A DNA stretch of 64,000 nt from an uncultured Flavobacterium sp. (GCF_963422545.1 NZ_OY730256.1:1-64000); one strand, 5' to 3'; shown: positions 17,557-27,209, counted from the stretch's first letter. Notes: generated from the sequence alone by a model not told the origin. Numbers and translations: made by a program.

Positions 17557-18492
17557 ATGAACAAAACAGTTTTTTATCTATCGCAGTTATTTCTTTTTCT
17601 ATTGGTTACAATTTCCGCAAGATCTCAATCGAACATCTCGGGAGAATTCAAAATAGACTATGTTCCGTTTTCTAATTATGTCCGACCAATTGACAGCTCC
17701 AAAACAGACGCCAAAAGCAATTTTAAAAGAGCTCAACTTTCTGTAGAAATTCCACTTTCCATGAAAATGGATCAATACAATCATCCCAGACTTTGGTCGA
17801 TTATGCTTCAGGGAAGTTATGCCAAAATGGAAAATAAGGATTATGAAGTACAATCGCTTCCTGTAGAATTGCCTAACGGTTTCCCGAATGAACTTTTAAA
17901 TGCACAAATTGGCGTCAAGCATTTAAGATCACTTTCTCCGTCGTGGTCTATGTTAATAATGGCTTCTGTGGGCGTTTATACTGACATGGCCGAAATCAAT
18001 AAAGATGACGTGCTTATACAAGGTGGTGTACTTTTTATCAAACAATTTAATCCAAATTTGGCTTTTGGTTTCGGACCGGTTTTAACCAATAGTTTTGGTG
18101 TCCCGATGGTACTTCCGGGGATTTATTTTAATTGGGAATCTAAAGGTGCTTTACATTTTAAAGTTGCTTTTCCTGAAGGTCTGGAATTGGGTTATAGAAT
18201 GTCTGAAAGATTTGACCTGAAAACGGTTGTGGAACTAAGCGGAATGACTGCCGAAATAAATCCTGCAAATAAATCTATGTTACTTGGATATCAACAAATT
18301 GTGGCGGGTATAAGACCTCAACTTAAATTTGGTAAACATTGGACATTCGAACCTACAGCAGGAAGTACTCTGGCTCGTTCGTTCTCAACCAATGATCGAA
18401 AAATTAAAAATATGTTTAAAGAAAAAGATCTGGCAAACCCACGATTCACTACTACATTTTATGCCGCTTTAGCTCTAAAATGGCAATTCTAG
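17557..18492 (+). CDS. DUF6268-like outer-membrane barrel protein
   Basis: A 311-aa exported protein with signal peptide MNKTVFYLSQLFLFLLVTISARSQ cleaved after about residue 24. Repeated amphipathic strands (LWSIMLQGSYAKM, FGFGPVLTNSFGVPMVLPGIYFNW, FTTTFYAALALKWQF) and a C-terminal Phe indicate an outer-membrane beta-barrel. I associate the overall pattern with the DUF6268 family, with moderate certainty; no substrate is known. The ATG at 17557 is preferred to 17527 because it gives a proper signal peptide. The gene converges on the LytTR regulator with a 2-bp gap. Confidence 0.8.
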   Translation: MNKTVFYLSQLFLFLLVTISARSQSNISGEFKIDYVPFSNYVRPIDSSKTDAKSNFKRAQLSVEIPLSMKMDQYNHPRLWSIMLQGSYAKMENKDYEVQSLPVELPNGFPNELLNAQIGVKHLRSLSPSWSMLIMASVGVYTDMAEINKDDVLIQGGVLFIKQFNPNLAFGFGPVLTNSFGVPMVLPGIYFNWESKGALHFKVAFPEGLELGYRMSERFDLKTVVELSGMTAEINPANKSMLLGYQQIVAGIRPQLKFGKHWTFEPTAGSTLARSFSTNDRKIKNMFKEKDLANPRFTTTFYAALALKWQF

Positions 18493-18494
18493 AG

Positions 18495-19205
18495 CTATCT
18501 GCTTAATAGATTTTTATAAACTACCTCTTTCAATAATGCTTCGCGACGTGTTCTTGAAATAGGTAGTTCTTGTCCGTTTACAAACAATCGTCCGCCGGAA
18601 ACGGAATCAATATGTGTAATATTTACAAGAAATGATTTGTGAATTCTAAAGAAAATTTCCGTTGGAAGTGTTTCTTCTAATGAAATCATGGTTTGATGAA
18701 TCACCAAAACTTTATCCTTAAAATGAAGCTTAGCATAATTTTGCATTCCTTCAATATATAAAATATCTACCCAGGAAATCTTTTGAAATCCTTCGTCCTG
18801 ACGAACATAAAGAAACGGATCTAACTGATTTTGCTTGGGAGAACTCATTTGATGCCATTGTTTTGCTTTTAAAGAGGCTTGATAAAAACGCTGAAACGTA
18901 ATTGGTTTTAACAAATAATCAACCACTTGCAAACGATATCCATCTAAAGCATGTTCTGAATAAGCTGTCGTAAAAATAACTAAAGGTGGATTGTCCAGAG
19001 ATTCTAAAAACTCTAATCCGGACAAATAAGGCATATTTATATCGAGAAATAACAAATCGACTTGTTTTTCCTGAATGTATGACGTCGCTTCTAATGCCGA
19101 AGCGCAAGTGCCAACAACTTCAAGAAAATCAATTTTTGAAACAAAATCTACAATTCCGTTTCTTGCAATTGGTTCGTCGTCAATAACGAGACATTTCATG
19201 TTCAT
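18495..19205 (-). CDS. LytTR family response regulator
   Basis: A 236-aa two-component output protein. The receiver domain (about 3-118) has DDE (9-11), the phospho-acceptor D55 in LFLDINMP, and Lys in LLKPI. The LytTR DNA-binding domain spans about 135-232 (YIEGMQNYAKLHF, FFRIHKSFLVNITHI). It lies 151 bp downstream of the LytS-like kinase on the same strand and is its presumed partner. The start could be ATG 19205 or 19199. Confidence 0.93.
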   Translation of the reverse strand: MNMKCLVIDDEPIARNGIVDFVSKIDFLEVVGTCASALEATSYIQEKQVDLLFLDINMPYLSGLEFLESLDNPPLVIFTTAYSEHALDGYRLQVVDYLLKPITFQRFYQASLKAKQWHQMSSPKQNQLDPFLYVRQDEGFQKISWVDILYIEGMQNYAKLHFKDKVLVIHQTMISLEETLPTEIFFRIHKSFLVNITHIDSVSGGRLFVNGQELPISRTRREALLKEVVYKNLLSR

Positions 19206-19356
19206 AATTTTTTTGTTTCAGGTATTCTTTGTTTCAGGTTTGGTGGGTATTGTTAAAAAAAAGTTTCTCTCGCAGATTTTGCAGATTAAGCAGATTTATT
19301 CTTTCTTCTTTCTTCTTTACTCTTTTACAAAACCCTTCTAATCAGTAGCAAAAAAA

Positions 19357-20409
19357 TTACTTTAAATCTAAGACAACTTCCACCGTAAAATCTGAATCTG
19401 TTTTATTGATACTTAATTGATGTTTTTCGGGATATTGAATCTCCAGTCTTTTCTTTACATTTTCAAGTCCTAATCCCTGATTTTTAGAGGGGATTTTATA
19501 TTGTTCTGTGTATGAATTTTCTATTTTAAAAATCAATTGTTTATTTATCTGGTCGCAAGATAAGTGTACATATCCTTTTTGGTTTGGAAGTCTTGATACA
19601 TGTTTAAAGGCATTTTCTATCAAAGGGACTAAAAGTAACGGCACAATCTGAAGCTGACCATCTTCGATGTTCCATCTACTTTTTACTTCTAATTCATTTC
19701 CCCAACGGGTTTCTTCGACTGCGATTAGATCTTTCAGGTATTTAATTTCGAGATACAATGAAACATATTCTTTATTGCATTCATACAATTGATACCTTAA
19801 AATATCCGAAAACCGTACCAATAAAACCGATGCTAATTCGACATTGCTTTGCATCAAAATATGAATATGATTCAGTACATTAAACATCAAATGCGGATTG
19901 ATCTGATCTTGCAGGATTTTTATTTGTGCTTCTAAGTGAACTTGTTTTAATTCGGCATGATTTCTTTCGATCACATTATGTTCCTGATAAAATCGAAGTC
20001 CGCAAGCAGTGCCACAAATCAAAATTGCAGCAGGAACACTTCCGCAAAATCGAGACCATAAAAGCTGAATAATATTCATATGCTCTTCCTCAGGATATAA
20101 TTGGCTACGTGTGTGTGAATCTGAAAAAACTGCATAAACCACTGCCAGGCAAAATGATAATAGCGCAACCACAACAACACTTCGTATCGCAAATAGTCTC
20201 ATTTTGTTTTTGCGTAATGCATTAGGAAGCATCACATCACTAAGAAAATGTGCCAAAAGAATAGAGCATAATAAAATTAAAGCTGATTGGTAGATAGCTA
20301 ACAATGTACCATAACCATCTATTAATTGTGCCCAAATAGTAACACCAAGTATACACCAGAAAAAAACCAAAAATATCCGGTGTCGATTTTTATTTTTTAT
20401 AATCATCAA
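19357..20409 (-). CDS. LytS/YehU-like sensor histidine kinase
   Basis: A 350-aa membrane kinase with four hydrophobic segments (about 11-30, 36-58, 72-96, 118-138) and no large periplasmic sensor. A His_kinase domain follows with phospho-acceptor H173 in QDQINPHLMFNVLN, then a HATPase domain (LVPLIENAFKHV; NQGLGLENVKKRLE). It phosphorylates the LytTR protein encoded downstream. The neighbouring barrel genes are possible targets; the signal is unknown. Confidence 0.92.
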   Translation of the reverse strand: MMIIKNKNRHRIFLVFFWCILGVTIWAQLIDGYGTLLAIYQSALILLCSILLAHFLSDVMLPNALRKNKMRLFAIRSVVVVALLSFCLAVVYAVFSDSHTRSQLYPEEEHMNIIQLLWSRFCGSVPAAILICGTACGLRFYQEHNVIERNHAELKQVHLEAQIKILQDQINPHLMFNVLNHIHILMQSNVELASVLLVRFSDILRYQLYECNKEYVSLYLEIKYLKDLIAVEETRWGNELEVKSRWNIEDGQLQIVPLLLVPLIENAFKHVSRLPNQKGYVHLSCDQINKQLIFKIENSYTEQYKIPSKNQGLGLENVKKRLEIQYPEKHQLSINKTDSDFTVEVVLDLK

Positions 20410-20531
20410 AAAAGAGTAAGTAAATTATGAGAATCTTTTTGTTCAAAAATAACCCTATATTTTCTAAACGAACAGCAAAGAACCGAAAAGATTCTTTGCT
20501 GCTGCTTAGGGTTAACCGATAAATTGTGAAA

Positions 20532-21131
20532 TTACAAGAAAAAATATCCAACACTTACATTAAAGGAATTTGTTTTAGAACTAAACTCTTTACTGATATT
20601 ATTTAATCCCCCTTGATAAGTGAAATCTAAGGTAAATTTCCACATTTCGACTCCTGCGCCAACCTGATAGCCAATGTTAGATTTGTTAAATTTCGTGTAG
20701 GAGTCTTTAAGTTGATTTAATGACGAAATATTTTCATCGAGAACATACGAATAAACTCCTCCACCAAAAACTCTCACATTTAGGGTCGAAACATCAATTA
20801 TTTTATAACCAATCAGCAAAGGCATTTCGAGGCTTCTCCATTTTGCATTTTTAGATCCTGTTATAGAAGTGTTTTCTATTTTTGAAGACTTCTCGCTATA
20901 CAAGATTTCATTTTGAATATAGAATCTTTTAAAATCGAATCGCGCCATTGCTCCGACAAAATAACCTGCCGCATATTTTGAACTAAAGCCATCTGTGACC
21001 GGCAGTTCAGAAAAATTAGAACCTCCTTTGATACCAACATGAATTGGAAATGGAGATTGGGCATTAACTTTTGAAGAAAATAAACTTACTAAGAAAATAG
21101 TAGTCAGTAATACTAATTTGTACATGTTCAT
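20532..21131 (-). CDS. PorT-like outer-membrane beta-barrel protein
   Basis: A 199-aa exported protein beginning MNMYKLVLLTTIFLVSLFSSKVNAQ, a signal peptide, then strands typical of the PorT/OMP_b-brl_2 family (HVGIKGGSNFSEL, GYFVGAMARFDF, YIQNEILYSEK, GYQVGAGVEMWKFTLDFTYQGG) and a terminal YFFL. The ATG at 21131 is chosen because the -7 element TAGGTTTG sits at 21167-21174, excluding the in-frame ATG at 21167. It is followed 122 bp later by the LytS-like kinase gene on the same strand. Confidence 0.85.
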   Translation of the reverse strand: MNMYKLVLLTTIFLVSLFSSKVNAQSPFPIHVGIKGGSNFSELPVTDGFSSKYAAGYFVGAMARFDFKRFYIQNEILYSEKSSKIENTSITGSKNAKWRSLEMPLLIGYKIIDVSTLNVRVFGGGVYSYVLDENISSLNQLKDSYTKFNKSNIGYQVGAGVEMWKFTLDFTYQGGLNNISKEFSSKTNSFNVSVGYFFL

Positions 21132-21166
21132 GATAATAGTTTTTATTAATTTGATGCAAAGGAGCA

Positions 21167-21174
21167 CAAACCTA
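21167..21174 (-). promoter_or_regulatory. -7 element of the PorT-like gene
   Basis: The minus strand reads TAGGTTTG, an exact TAnnTTTG match, with a start expected near 21162 and a leader of about 30 nt. The -33 element is not evident. Confidence 0.5.
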
Positions 21175-21238
21175 AAACACTATTAAAATTAGTTTGATGA
21201 ACTGCATTTGGCTTTTGACCAATGGAATTATTTAAAGA

Positions 21239-21455
21239 TTTTTTGCCACGAATTTTAAAGATTAAAATCTGTGGCAAAAATTTAACCGCAAAGTTCGCGA
21301 AGTTCTTAACTTTTTGAAGAATGCAAAGTTCGCAAAGCAACATCTTAAAATTAAAAATTCGTGCTAATTAGTGAAATTGCTTCGCCTGTTCGCTATCGCT
21401 CGGGTCGTGGCAGAAAAAAATCATTTTAATCTTTGAAATCTGTGGCAAAAACTTC
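21239..21455. repeat. compound GCCACAGATT / CGCAAAG repeat cluster
   Basis: It contains TTGCCACGAATTTTAAAGATT and ATCTGTGGCAAAAA units, ACCGCAAAGTTCGCGAAG, GCAAAGTTCGCAAAG and a second ATCTGTGGCAAAAA. Related mosaics lie at 45231-45436 and 53318-53528. It fills most of the gap between the PorT-like promoter and the cytochrome gene end. Confidence 0.65.
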
Positions 21456-21508
21456 AGAAAAACTTTCTTGCATCTATCCTCTTTCTTCTATTCTCTTGCC
21501 TCTATCTT

Positions 21509-23290
21509 CTATTTTCTATTTTCTACATATCTATTATCCGTTAAAGTTCTCATAAAGGCAATCAATTGCTTTTTTTCTTTGTCTGATAGCTTTAATTTGT
21601 CTTCAGGCAATGTTTGATTATCAAGATCGAATCCTGAACCTACACCTCCACCTTCATTATAAAAATCAATCACTTCTTCCAGAGTTTTATAAACACCATT
21701 GTGCATATAAGGTGCTGTAAGTTCAATGTTTCTAATGGTTGGGGTTTTAAATGAATATTTATGAATCGCTGCTCCCGTAATCACAAACTTACCTAAATCT
21801 CCATCCAGTTTTTTGTTTTTATTTGGTACACCTAAAATCTCGCTTTCAGATCTGTCAAAATTTGGCGGAACTGTTCCGTTTGTAAGCGGGATAAAATGAC
21901 AAGTAGCACATTTTGCTTTTCCGGCAAATAGATTAAATCCTGCTTTTTCATCTGCTGTAAACGTAGTTTTGTTTTGCATATATCCATCAAATTTTGAATC
22001 ATATTGACTCAGCGAACGAATATAAGAAGCTAAAGCATTTTTGATTGCAAATTCATTTATTTCTCCTTTCGGGAACGCTTTTTTAAATTCCTTTACATAG
22101 TCAGCTTTTTTCTGAATTGCCAAAGCAGATTTCTCTAAAGAACCGTGCATTTCGTTTTCATTTTTAATAACTGCTACCGCCTGATCTTCGAGATAACTTA
22201 CTCGCGAATCTGCAAAAAACACGCGCTGAAAAGCTATATTATTTAATGTTGGTGTATTGCGGTGAATCATTGATTTTCCATCTAATGAAACTGCTCTTTC
22301 TAATCCGTCTGTAAAAGCTTTGTCGGCATGATGACAAGAAGCACAAGAGCGCGTGTTGTTGCCTGACAAAATAGGATCGTTGAATAATCTTTTGCCCAGC
22401 GCAATTTTTTCCGGCGTCGTTTTATAATCGGGGAAACCCGAAAAAGCTTCGACATCAAAAGCGTCTTTGTCAAATAAAGTTTGTGCAGTCACTTTCAGAC
22501 CTCTTTGCTCCTTCATTAATGAAATTCCTAATTCAGATTGTGTTTTATACAATCCTTTACTTAACGGATTGGCAATTTCTCTGATAAAATAAGCGCGATC
22601 AAAAGCGTTAAAATTTGTGTTTGTATTTAAATACTTCTTCCCTTTTTCTAAAATAGCAAGTACTTGTTTAGCATTCGATACCGAACTATTTTCAGCATAA
22701 ACCTGATAATATTTTTCGATAGTTTCTAAAGAAACCAATGCTTCCGGAAGTGAATTCAGAACCACAGGCGAATCAAAACCGGTAATTCCTAAAGTAATAA
22801 TTCGATACACTCCTAATCGCATCGCATCAAAAACGTGTGCATCTGTCAATTCATTCGAACTTGAAACTTTTTCTAACCGAGTCAAATTTGCAGATAAAAC
22901 ACCTAACTCCTGAATCAATTCTTTTTTAGTTTCTTTATTGTATTTCGGAAAAACCAACTCCTCAATAACCTGAAAACCTTCAGGTGCAACTGTTACTTTG
23001 TCATTTTCTTCAAATTCTGGTATTGCAGGTCCGTTGATTGATTTAGAAACTGTTGGCGAATAATACTCACTTATTATTTCGACCTTTTTGTAACTATTAT
23101 GTGCTTCCAGAAATTGTCTCTGGATTTGTGCTTCACTAGAATCTGATTGCACCGAATATTTAAGTTTGGCCACTTTTTCGATCAATAAAGTAATATCGTC
23201 CTGAAACAATTTATTGACTTCCTGATGTTTGTTTTTTTTCTGACAAGCAACAAATGTTACTAAGAACAACAAACAATATATTTTTTTCAT
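21509..23290 (-). CDS. di-heme cytochrome c peroxidase/MauG-like lipoprotein with N-terminal imelysin-like domain
   Basis: A 593-aa exported lipoprotein (signal ending VAC at Cys16). Residues about 30-270 are helical and contain GPAIPEFEE...APEGFQVIEELVF, which resembles the imelysin/EfeO-like iron-uptake fold. The C-terminal half is a CcP/MauG module with heme motifs CASCH (316-320) and CATCH (461-465). It could reduce peroxide or take part in iron handling at the periplasmic side. It is the second gene after the PhoX-like lipoprotein (96-bp gap, same strand), probably in one operon. Confidence 0.85.
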   Translation of the reverse strand: MKKIYCLLFLVTFVACQKKNKHQEVNKLFQDDITLLIEKVAKLKYSVQSDSSEAQIQRQFLEAHNSYKKVEIISEYYSPTVSKSINGPAIPEFEENDKVTVAPEGFQVIEELVFPKYNKETKKELIQELGVLSANLTRLEKVSSSNELTDAHVFDAMRLGVYRIITLGITGFDSPVVLNSLPEALVSLETIEKYYQVYAENSSVSNAKQVLAILEKGKKYLNTNTNFNAFDRAYFIREIANPLSKGLYKTQSELGISLMKEQRGLKVTAQTLFDKDAFDVEAFSGFPDYKTTPEKIALGKRLFNDPILSGNNTRSCASCHHADKAFTDGLERAVSLDGKSMIHRNTPTLNNIAFQRVFFADSRVSYLEDQAVAVIKNENEMHGSLEKSALAIQKKADYVKEFKKAFPKGEINEFAIKNALASYIRSLSQYDSKFDGYMQNKTTFTADEKAGFNLFAGKAKCATCHFIPLTNGTVPPNFDRSESEILGVPNKNKKLDGDLGKFVITGAAIHKYSFKTPTIRNIELTAPYMHNGVYKTLEEVIDFYNEGGGVGSGFDLDNQTLPEDKLKLSDKEKKQLIAFMRTLTDNRYVENRK

Positions 23291-23386
23291 GATTTAATAC
23301 CGATTATAAAGAGGAATATTTAGAAAAACAGAAACCACTACCTCAAACTGAAGTAGTGGATTGCTGTTTTGTACTATTTTAAAAAT

Positions 23387-24838
23387 TTATCTAGGTAAAC
23401 CTTTAAGAACTAAGATTTGACTTGCTTGTTGTTCATTCGGACGGTTAGTTCCTCCATCAACACCTTTGTATTTTGCACCAGTCCAAGTATGTGGTTGTAC
23501 GCTCAACATAAAAGTATCAGGAATACCAACTTGCTCAGAAACATCGATTAAGGCACCGTATTCCCAATCTCCAAATTTAGATAATCCACCTACGTTATAT
23601 TTTGCAGCGTCTGTTTCAGTACGACGGTGATCTAATTCTACCACAACTTTTAGTTCTTTTGTAGCAATATTGTATTGATAAATATAACCATCGTGAGTTT
23701 CGTCTCCGTATCCGTTAGCATCTTCCTGTACATAAACGTAATTTTTAGTCACACAAATATTATCGGGATTTTGAAATTTACCAGCAATTCCAGAACGGTT
23801 ATCACCATCAAGAATAACTTCAAGAGTTCCTTTTAATGGGTCAGCAGCATCAAGATTTAATCTGTAAACTCTACCATATTTAGTTCTTGAACCGTCAGCA
23901 TTTGTTCCGGTTGTATTTTGTCCGGTTGCATTAAAATACAATTCACGATCTGCAGCATCACCACCTTTACGGTAATCTAAATCTTCTACACGACCAAATT
24001 TAATCGCTTTCAAAGTATTTACAGATGCATTAATTTGAGCACCAGTTAAAGTAGTATGATTGTCAATTTTTACAAAAGATACAGGATAAGTTTTACTAAC
24101 TTCCATATCTTTTTCTCTTTGGTTGTCATCATTTCTTTTTAGCATGTACAAAGAACCGTTAGTTAAATCACCAACAGTGTTAGATACATACATAAAAATC
24201 TGACCTCCGTAAGTTCCAGAATCGTCATCACCAATTACAACAACCGTTTTACCTTTGTAAGCAGAAGTGCGTAATGGTAAAGCATTCTCAGCACTTAAAC
24301 GACCAAATCCTGCCAACTCTTTAGATACAGATGCTGAACCTACATCTCCGTAAGGATCCAAAGCATGTGTGCGAGACTCTTCTCCAGATTCTCCACAAGT
24401 TAAATAAACAGGACCAAAACCGTGCTCAGCTGGTGTAGCCATCGTAGCACCACAAAGTCTCCATGTTCCTCCACTAGAATTTAACAAATACTCCCCTTTA
24501 GTAGGTTTGAAAGTTTTGTCTAATGTAATTCTGGCAACCGAAAAATTGTCTTCGTTGTTTACTAAAAAAGTAAAAGTTCCGTTAGTATTTTTTAACAAAC
24601 CAGAACCATCAGCAGAACCTCCAAAAACAAATTTAGGAGTCTCTATAAGAACATCATCCGAGCTAAAAAGAGAATAAATTTTTAAATTTTCAAAACCTGG
24701 CTTTGCCTTCAACAAACTTGGCGTTACAGATTGGTCTTTTAATACAACACTTGTTGTTTGTTCCTGATCTTTAGAGTCGTTATTACATGATGTAATCAGC
24801 GATCCAAGAATAAATAGGGGTAAAATAATTCTTTTCAT
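23387..24838 (-). CDS. PhoX-like (DUF839) lipoprotein
   Basis: A 483-aa lipoprotein (signal MKRIILPLFILGSLITSC, Cys18) with a beta-propeller character. GPVYLTCGESGEES (about 142-155) resembles the PhoX motif around its active site, and QNPDNICVT, VYVQEDANGYG and FMLSVQPHTW are further DUF839-like segments. PhoX enzymes are Ca/Fe alkaline phosphatases, and phosphatase activity here is likely but not proven. An A/T-rich leader of about 200 bp without a clear promoter precedes it. Its partner downstream is the MauG-like lipoprotein. Confidence 0.75.
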   Translation of the reverse strand: MKRIILPLFILGSLITSCNNDSKDQEQTTSVVLKDQSVTPSLLKAKPGFENLKIYSLFSSDDVLIETPKFVFGGSADGSGLLKNTNGTFTFLVNNEDNFSVARITLDKTFKPTKGEYLLNSSGGTWRLCGATMATPAEHGFGPVYLTCGESGEESRTHALDPYGDVGSASVSKELAGFGRLSAENALPLRTSAYKGKTVVVIGDDDSGTYGGQIFMYVSNTVGDLTNGSLYMLKRNDDNQREKDMEVSKTYPVSFVKIDNHTTLTGAQINASVNTLKAIKFGRVEDLDYRKGGDAADRELYFNATGQNTTGTNADGSRTKYGRVYRLNLDAADPLKGTLEVILDGDNRSGIAGKFQNPDNICVTKNYVYVQEDANGYGDETHDGYIYQYNIATKELKVVVELDHRRTETDAAKYNVGGLSKFGDWEYGALIDVSEQVGIPDTFMLSVQPHTWTGAKYKGVDGGTNRPNEQQASQILVLKGLPR

Positions 24839-25034
24839 CTCACTTTAATGTTTTAATTTTATTTTTTTACAAAGTAACCCCTTACACTTTAACTAAAAAT
24901 CACTCTGATATTAACAAAAAAACAAGAGTCTGACCAAAAAACTGTTTTAGACCCAAAAAAAAATAACATTAATTTAGTACTACAAAACATTCATAAAATA
25001 CCAGTAACATAAACATAAAAAAAGAGCCTTACTT

Positions 25035-25916
25035 TTAAGGCTCTCTCTTCAATTGTTGTTTATACATTTCGATATTGGCTTTAATCTTATCGTCCAACTC
25101 GGGTTCCTTGATATCCGTATGTTTTTGCATTTCTTCCCAGATAATTTTGGCCACAATATAGCGCGCCATTTCTTTATCATCAGCCGGAACAACATACCAC
25201 GGCGCATAATCTGTCGAAGTTTTGTTTATTGCCTCTTCATAATAATGCTGATATTCATCCCAGTGTTCACGTTCCTTCAAATCGCCCGGCGAAAACTTCC
25301 AATGATGTTTCTCCTCCTCCAAACGGCGCAACAAACGTTCCCTTTGCTCCTCTTTACTCAAATGCAGAAAAAATTTAAGCACGATAGTTCCGTTTTGCGA
25401 AATATGCTTTTCAAAATTATTAATTTGCTTAATTCTGTCTTCCCAGAAAGTTGGTGTAATATCGTCAACCGAAGTAATTCCCGGCAAATTCTCTCCCAAA
25501 ATATATTCCGGATGTACGCGCGTTACCAAAACATTCTCGTAATGCGTACGATTAAAAATTGCGAATTTTCCTTTTTCCGGCAACGCAAGATAATGTCTCC
25601 ACAAATAATCATGTTCTAATTCAGTCGAATTTGGCGTTTTAAAACTGTGCACTACAACCCCACGCGGATTAAATTCCTTAAAAACTTCCCGAATCAAACT
25701 ATCCTTTCCCGAAGTATCCATTCCTTGCAGGCAAATCAAAACACCATATCTATTGTGCGCATACATCACATCCTGCAAATCACTCAGTTTAGCCTGCACT
25801 TTATCCAGTTTAGCTTCTTTTTCATCGCTGTCAGCATCAATATCACACAAAGTCGGAATCTTGGATAACTTTATTTTATCTGTAACTTTAAAATCTTTCG
25901 GATCTATCGATTTCAT
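25035..25916 (-). CDS. polyphosphate kinase 2 family nucleotide phosphotransferase
   Basis: A 293-aa cytoplasmic enzyme that transfers phosphate between polyphosphate and nucleoside mono- or diphosphates. The P-loop is GMDTSGKDS (65-73). The Walker-B-like region is NRTHYENVL (122-130), followed by a lid with basic residues (RLLRRLEEEKHHWKFS). The HYE(N/D)VLV form is typical of class III PPK2, which acts on AMP and ADP; the class is inferred from motif only. No other polyphosphate gene is nearby. It is not linked to the DUF839 gene. Confidence 0.9.
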   Translation of the reverse strand: MKSIDPKDFKVTDKIKLSKIPTLCDIDADSDEKEAKLDKVQAKLSDLQDVMYAHNRYGVLICLQGMDTSGKDSLIREVFKEFNPRGVVVHSFKTPNSTELEHDYLWRHYLALPEKGKFAIFNRTHYENVLVTRVHPEYILGENLPGITSVDDITPTFWEDRIKQINNFEKHISQNGTIVLKFFLHLSKEEQRERLLRRLEEEKHHWKFSPGDLKEREHWDEYQHYYEEAINKTSTDYAPWYVVPADDKEMARYIVAKIIWEEMQKHTDIKEPELDDKIKANIEMYKQQLKREP

Positions 25917-25958
25917 ATATATTAGTTTTTTGTAATATAAATATACTAATTTTACGAA

Positions 25959-26103
25959 GCAAATTCCTGCTATCCATTACAATACTTTTTCAATAAATTG
26001 TATTTTTCTAAAACATACCAAGAGCTTCCTATGGTCGCTTTGTTCTGTCAAGAAAAAATCACAATTTCTCCTCAAAGTATTTTCATTGCTATCAGGGCTA
26101 GGC
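25959..26103. repeat. diverged, enlarged copy of the CCCGCTATCC...GGGGCTA repeat
   Basis: The outer ends CCTGCTATCCATTACAATACT (25968 on) and AGTATTTTCATTGCTATCAGGGCTA (26076-26100) match the ends of the 48374 and 62074 elements. The middle is longer and carries AGCTTCCTATGGTCGCT, the inverse of a motif at 2974-2996. It lies upstream of the 278-aa gene. Confidence 0.55.
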
Positions 26104-26125
26104 ATTTATTTTCAAAACAACATTC

Positions 26126-26962
26126 ATGGAAAAATTTACATTAGAAATATTATTTCAAATCATCGGAATCGGTTCAGCATCAGGATTATTTTTAAATAAC
26201 AATTCCCTTTATATCATTGGCGACAATAGCGGATTTTTATACGAATACAATATGCAAAATCAGCAATTAAACCAACATCCTTTAATTGACAATCCAACAC
26301 AAAATATTCCAAAAAAATTAAAACCTGATTTCGAATCGATAACACATCACAACGATACCTTATATATATTTGGTTCCGGTTCAACCGAAAACCGAAACAA
26401 AATGATTGAATTCGATTTGAAGAATAAAGCCATTTTACAAAAAAACAATTTGGTAGATTTATATGGTTTAATGCAAAGTTTCGGCGAAATAAAACCAGAA
26501 GATTTTAATCTTGAAGGCGCCATTTTTGACGGTGAAAACTGGTATTTATTCAATCGCGGAAACGGAATCTCAAACAAAAACACCATTTTTACTATTCACG
26601 CTAAAAGTCTGGGAGAAGAATTTGCACTTGTAGCTACAAATTATAAACTTCCAAAAATAAAAGGCGTTCGTTCCAGTTTTACCGATGCCATTTTGGTTGA
26701 AGACAAAATCTATTTCCTTTCTACGGCCGAAGACACCAAATCAACCTACGACGACGGCGAAATCCTTGGAAGTTTCATTGGCAGAATCGATCTCAAAACC
26801 ATGAAAATTGATTTCACTCAAAAAATCACCTCAACCAATAAATTTGAAGGTTTAACTTTTTATAAAAAAGAAAATAATAAAATCGAGTTTTTGTTATGTG
26901 AGGATAATGATACAGAAGTTTTAGAAACGAAGATTTTTAAATTGGCTTTGCCGATTAAGTAA
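26126..26962 (+). CDS. DUF6929-like protein, predicted beta-propeller
   Basis: A 278-aa protein with repeated short strand motifs (NSLYIIGDNSGFLYEYNM, DTLYIFGSGS, ENWYLFNRGNG, DKIYFLSTAED, IEFLLCEDNDTEV) suggesting a propeller. The N-terminus is hydrophobic but does not form a clear signal peptide. The assignment to DUF6929 is from memory of the pattern and is tentative, and no enzymatic role is known. It appears monocistronic; a palindromic repeat cluster lies on each side. Confidence 0.65.
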   Translation: MEKFTLEILFQIIGIGSASGLFLNNNSLYIIGDNSGFLYEYNMQNQQLNQHPLIDNPTQNIPKKLKPDFESITHHNDTLYIFGSGSTENRNKMIEFDLKNKAILQKNNLVDLYGLMQSFGEIKPEDFNLEGAIFDGENWYLFNRGNGISNKNTIFTIHAKSLGEEFALVATNYKLPKIKGVRSSFTDAILVEDKIYFLSTAEDTKSTYDDGEILGSFIGRIDLKTMKIDFTQKITSTNKFEGLTFYKKENNKIEFLLCEDNDTEVLETKIFKLALPIK

Positions 26963-26984
26963 AGCTTGTACGCATTTTATGTCA

Positions 26985-27071
26985 TTGCGAGGAACGAAGC
27001 AATCACATCTAGTATTCTTTTTGATTTAACAAATTTGCTTTTTGTTAGTGTGATTGCTTCGTTCCTCGCAA
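26985..27071. repeat. GCGAGGAACGAAGCAATCACA inverted repeat, copy 1
   Basis: The 23-bp perfect arms 26985-27007 and 27049-27071 flank a conserved 41-bp centre containing ACAAATTTGCTT. A second copy is at 33319-33404. Confidence 0.9.
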
Positions 27072-27122
27072 GGACAAAGATTGTGAGAAAACAAGATTGA
27101 TGATATATTTATCCCAAATAAT

Positions 27123-27209
27123 GTAGAGACGCACAGCAGTGCATCTCCCGCAAAGAATACCAACATTAAAAATACACCGAACGAGAGACGCACTGCTGTG
27201 CGCCTCTAC
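27123..27209. repeat. GTAGAGACGCACAGCAGTGC inverted repeat
   Basis: The 25-bp arms 27123-27147 and 27185-27209 are complementary apart from two G-T pairs. Each arm holds a small GCACNGCNGTGC palindrome. A fragment of the same family is at 13398-13434. Confidence 0.8.

Noticed and set aside
17599..17853. 84-aa minus-strand ORF in the outer-membrane protein gene
   Set aside because: Antisense shadow with no family character.
21239..21455. Eroded gene between the PorT-like and cytochrome genes
   Set aside because: The sequence is explained by GCCACAGATT and CGCAAAG repeat units shared with other intergenic sites.
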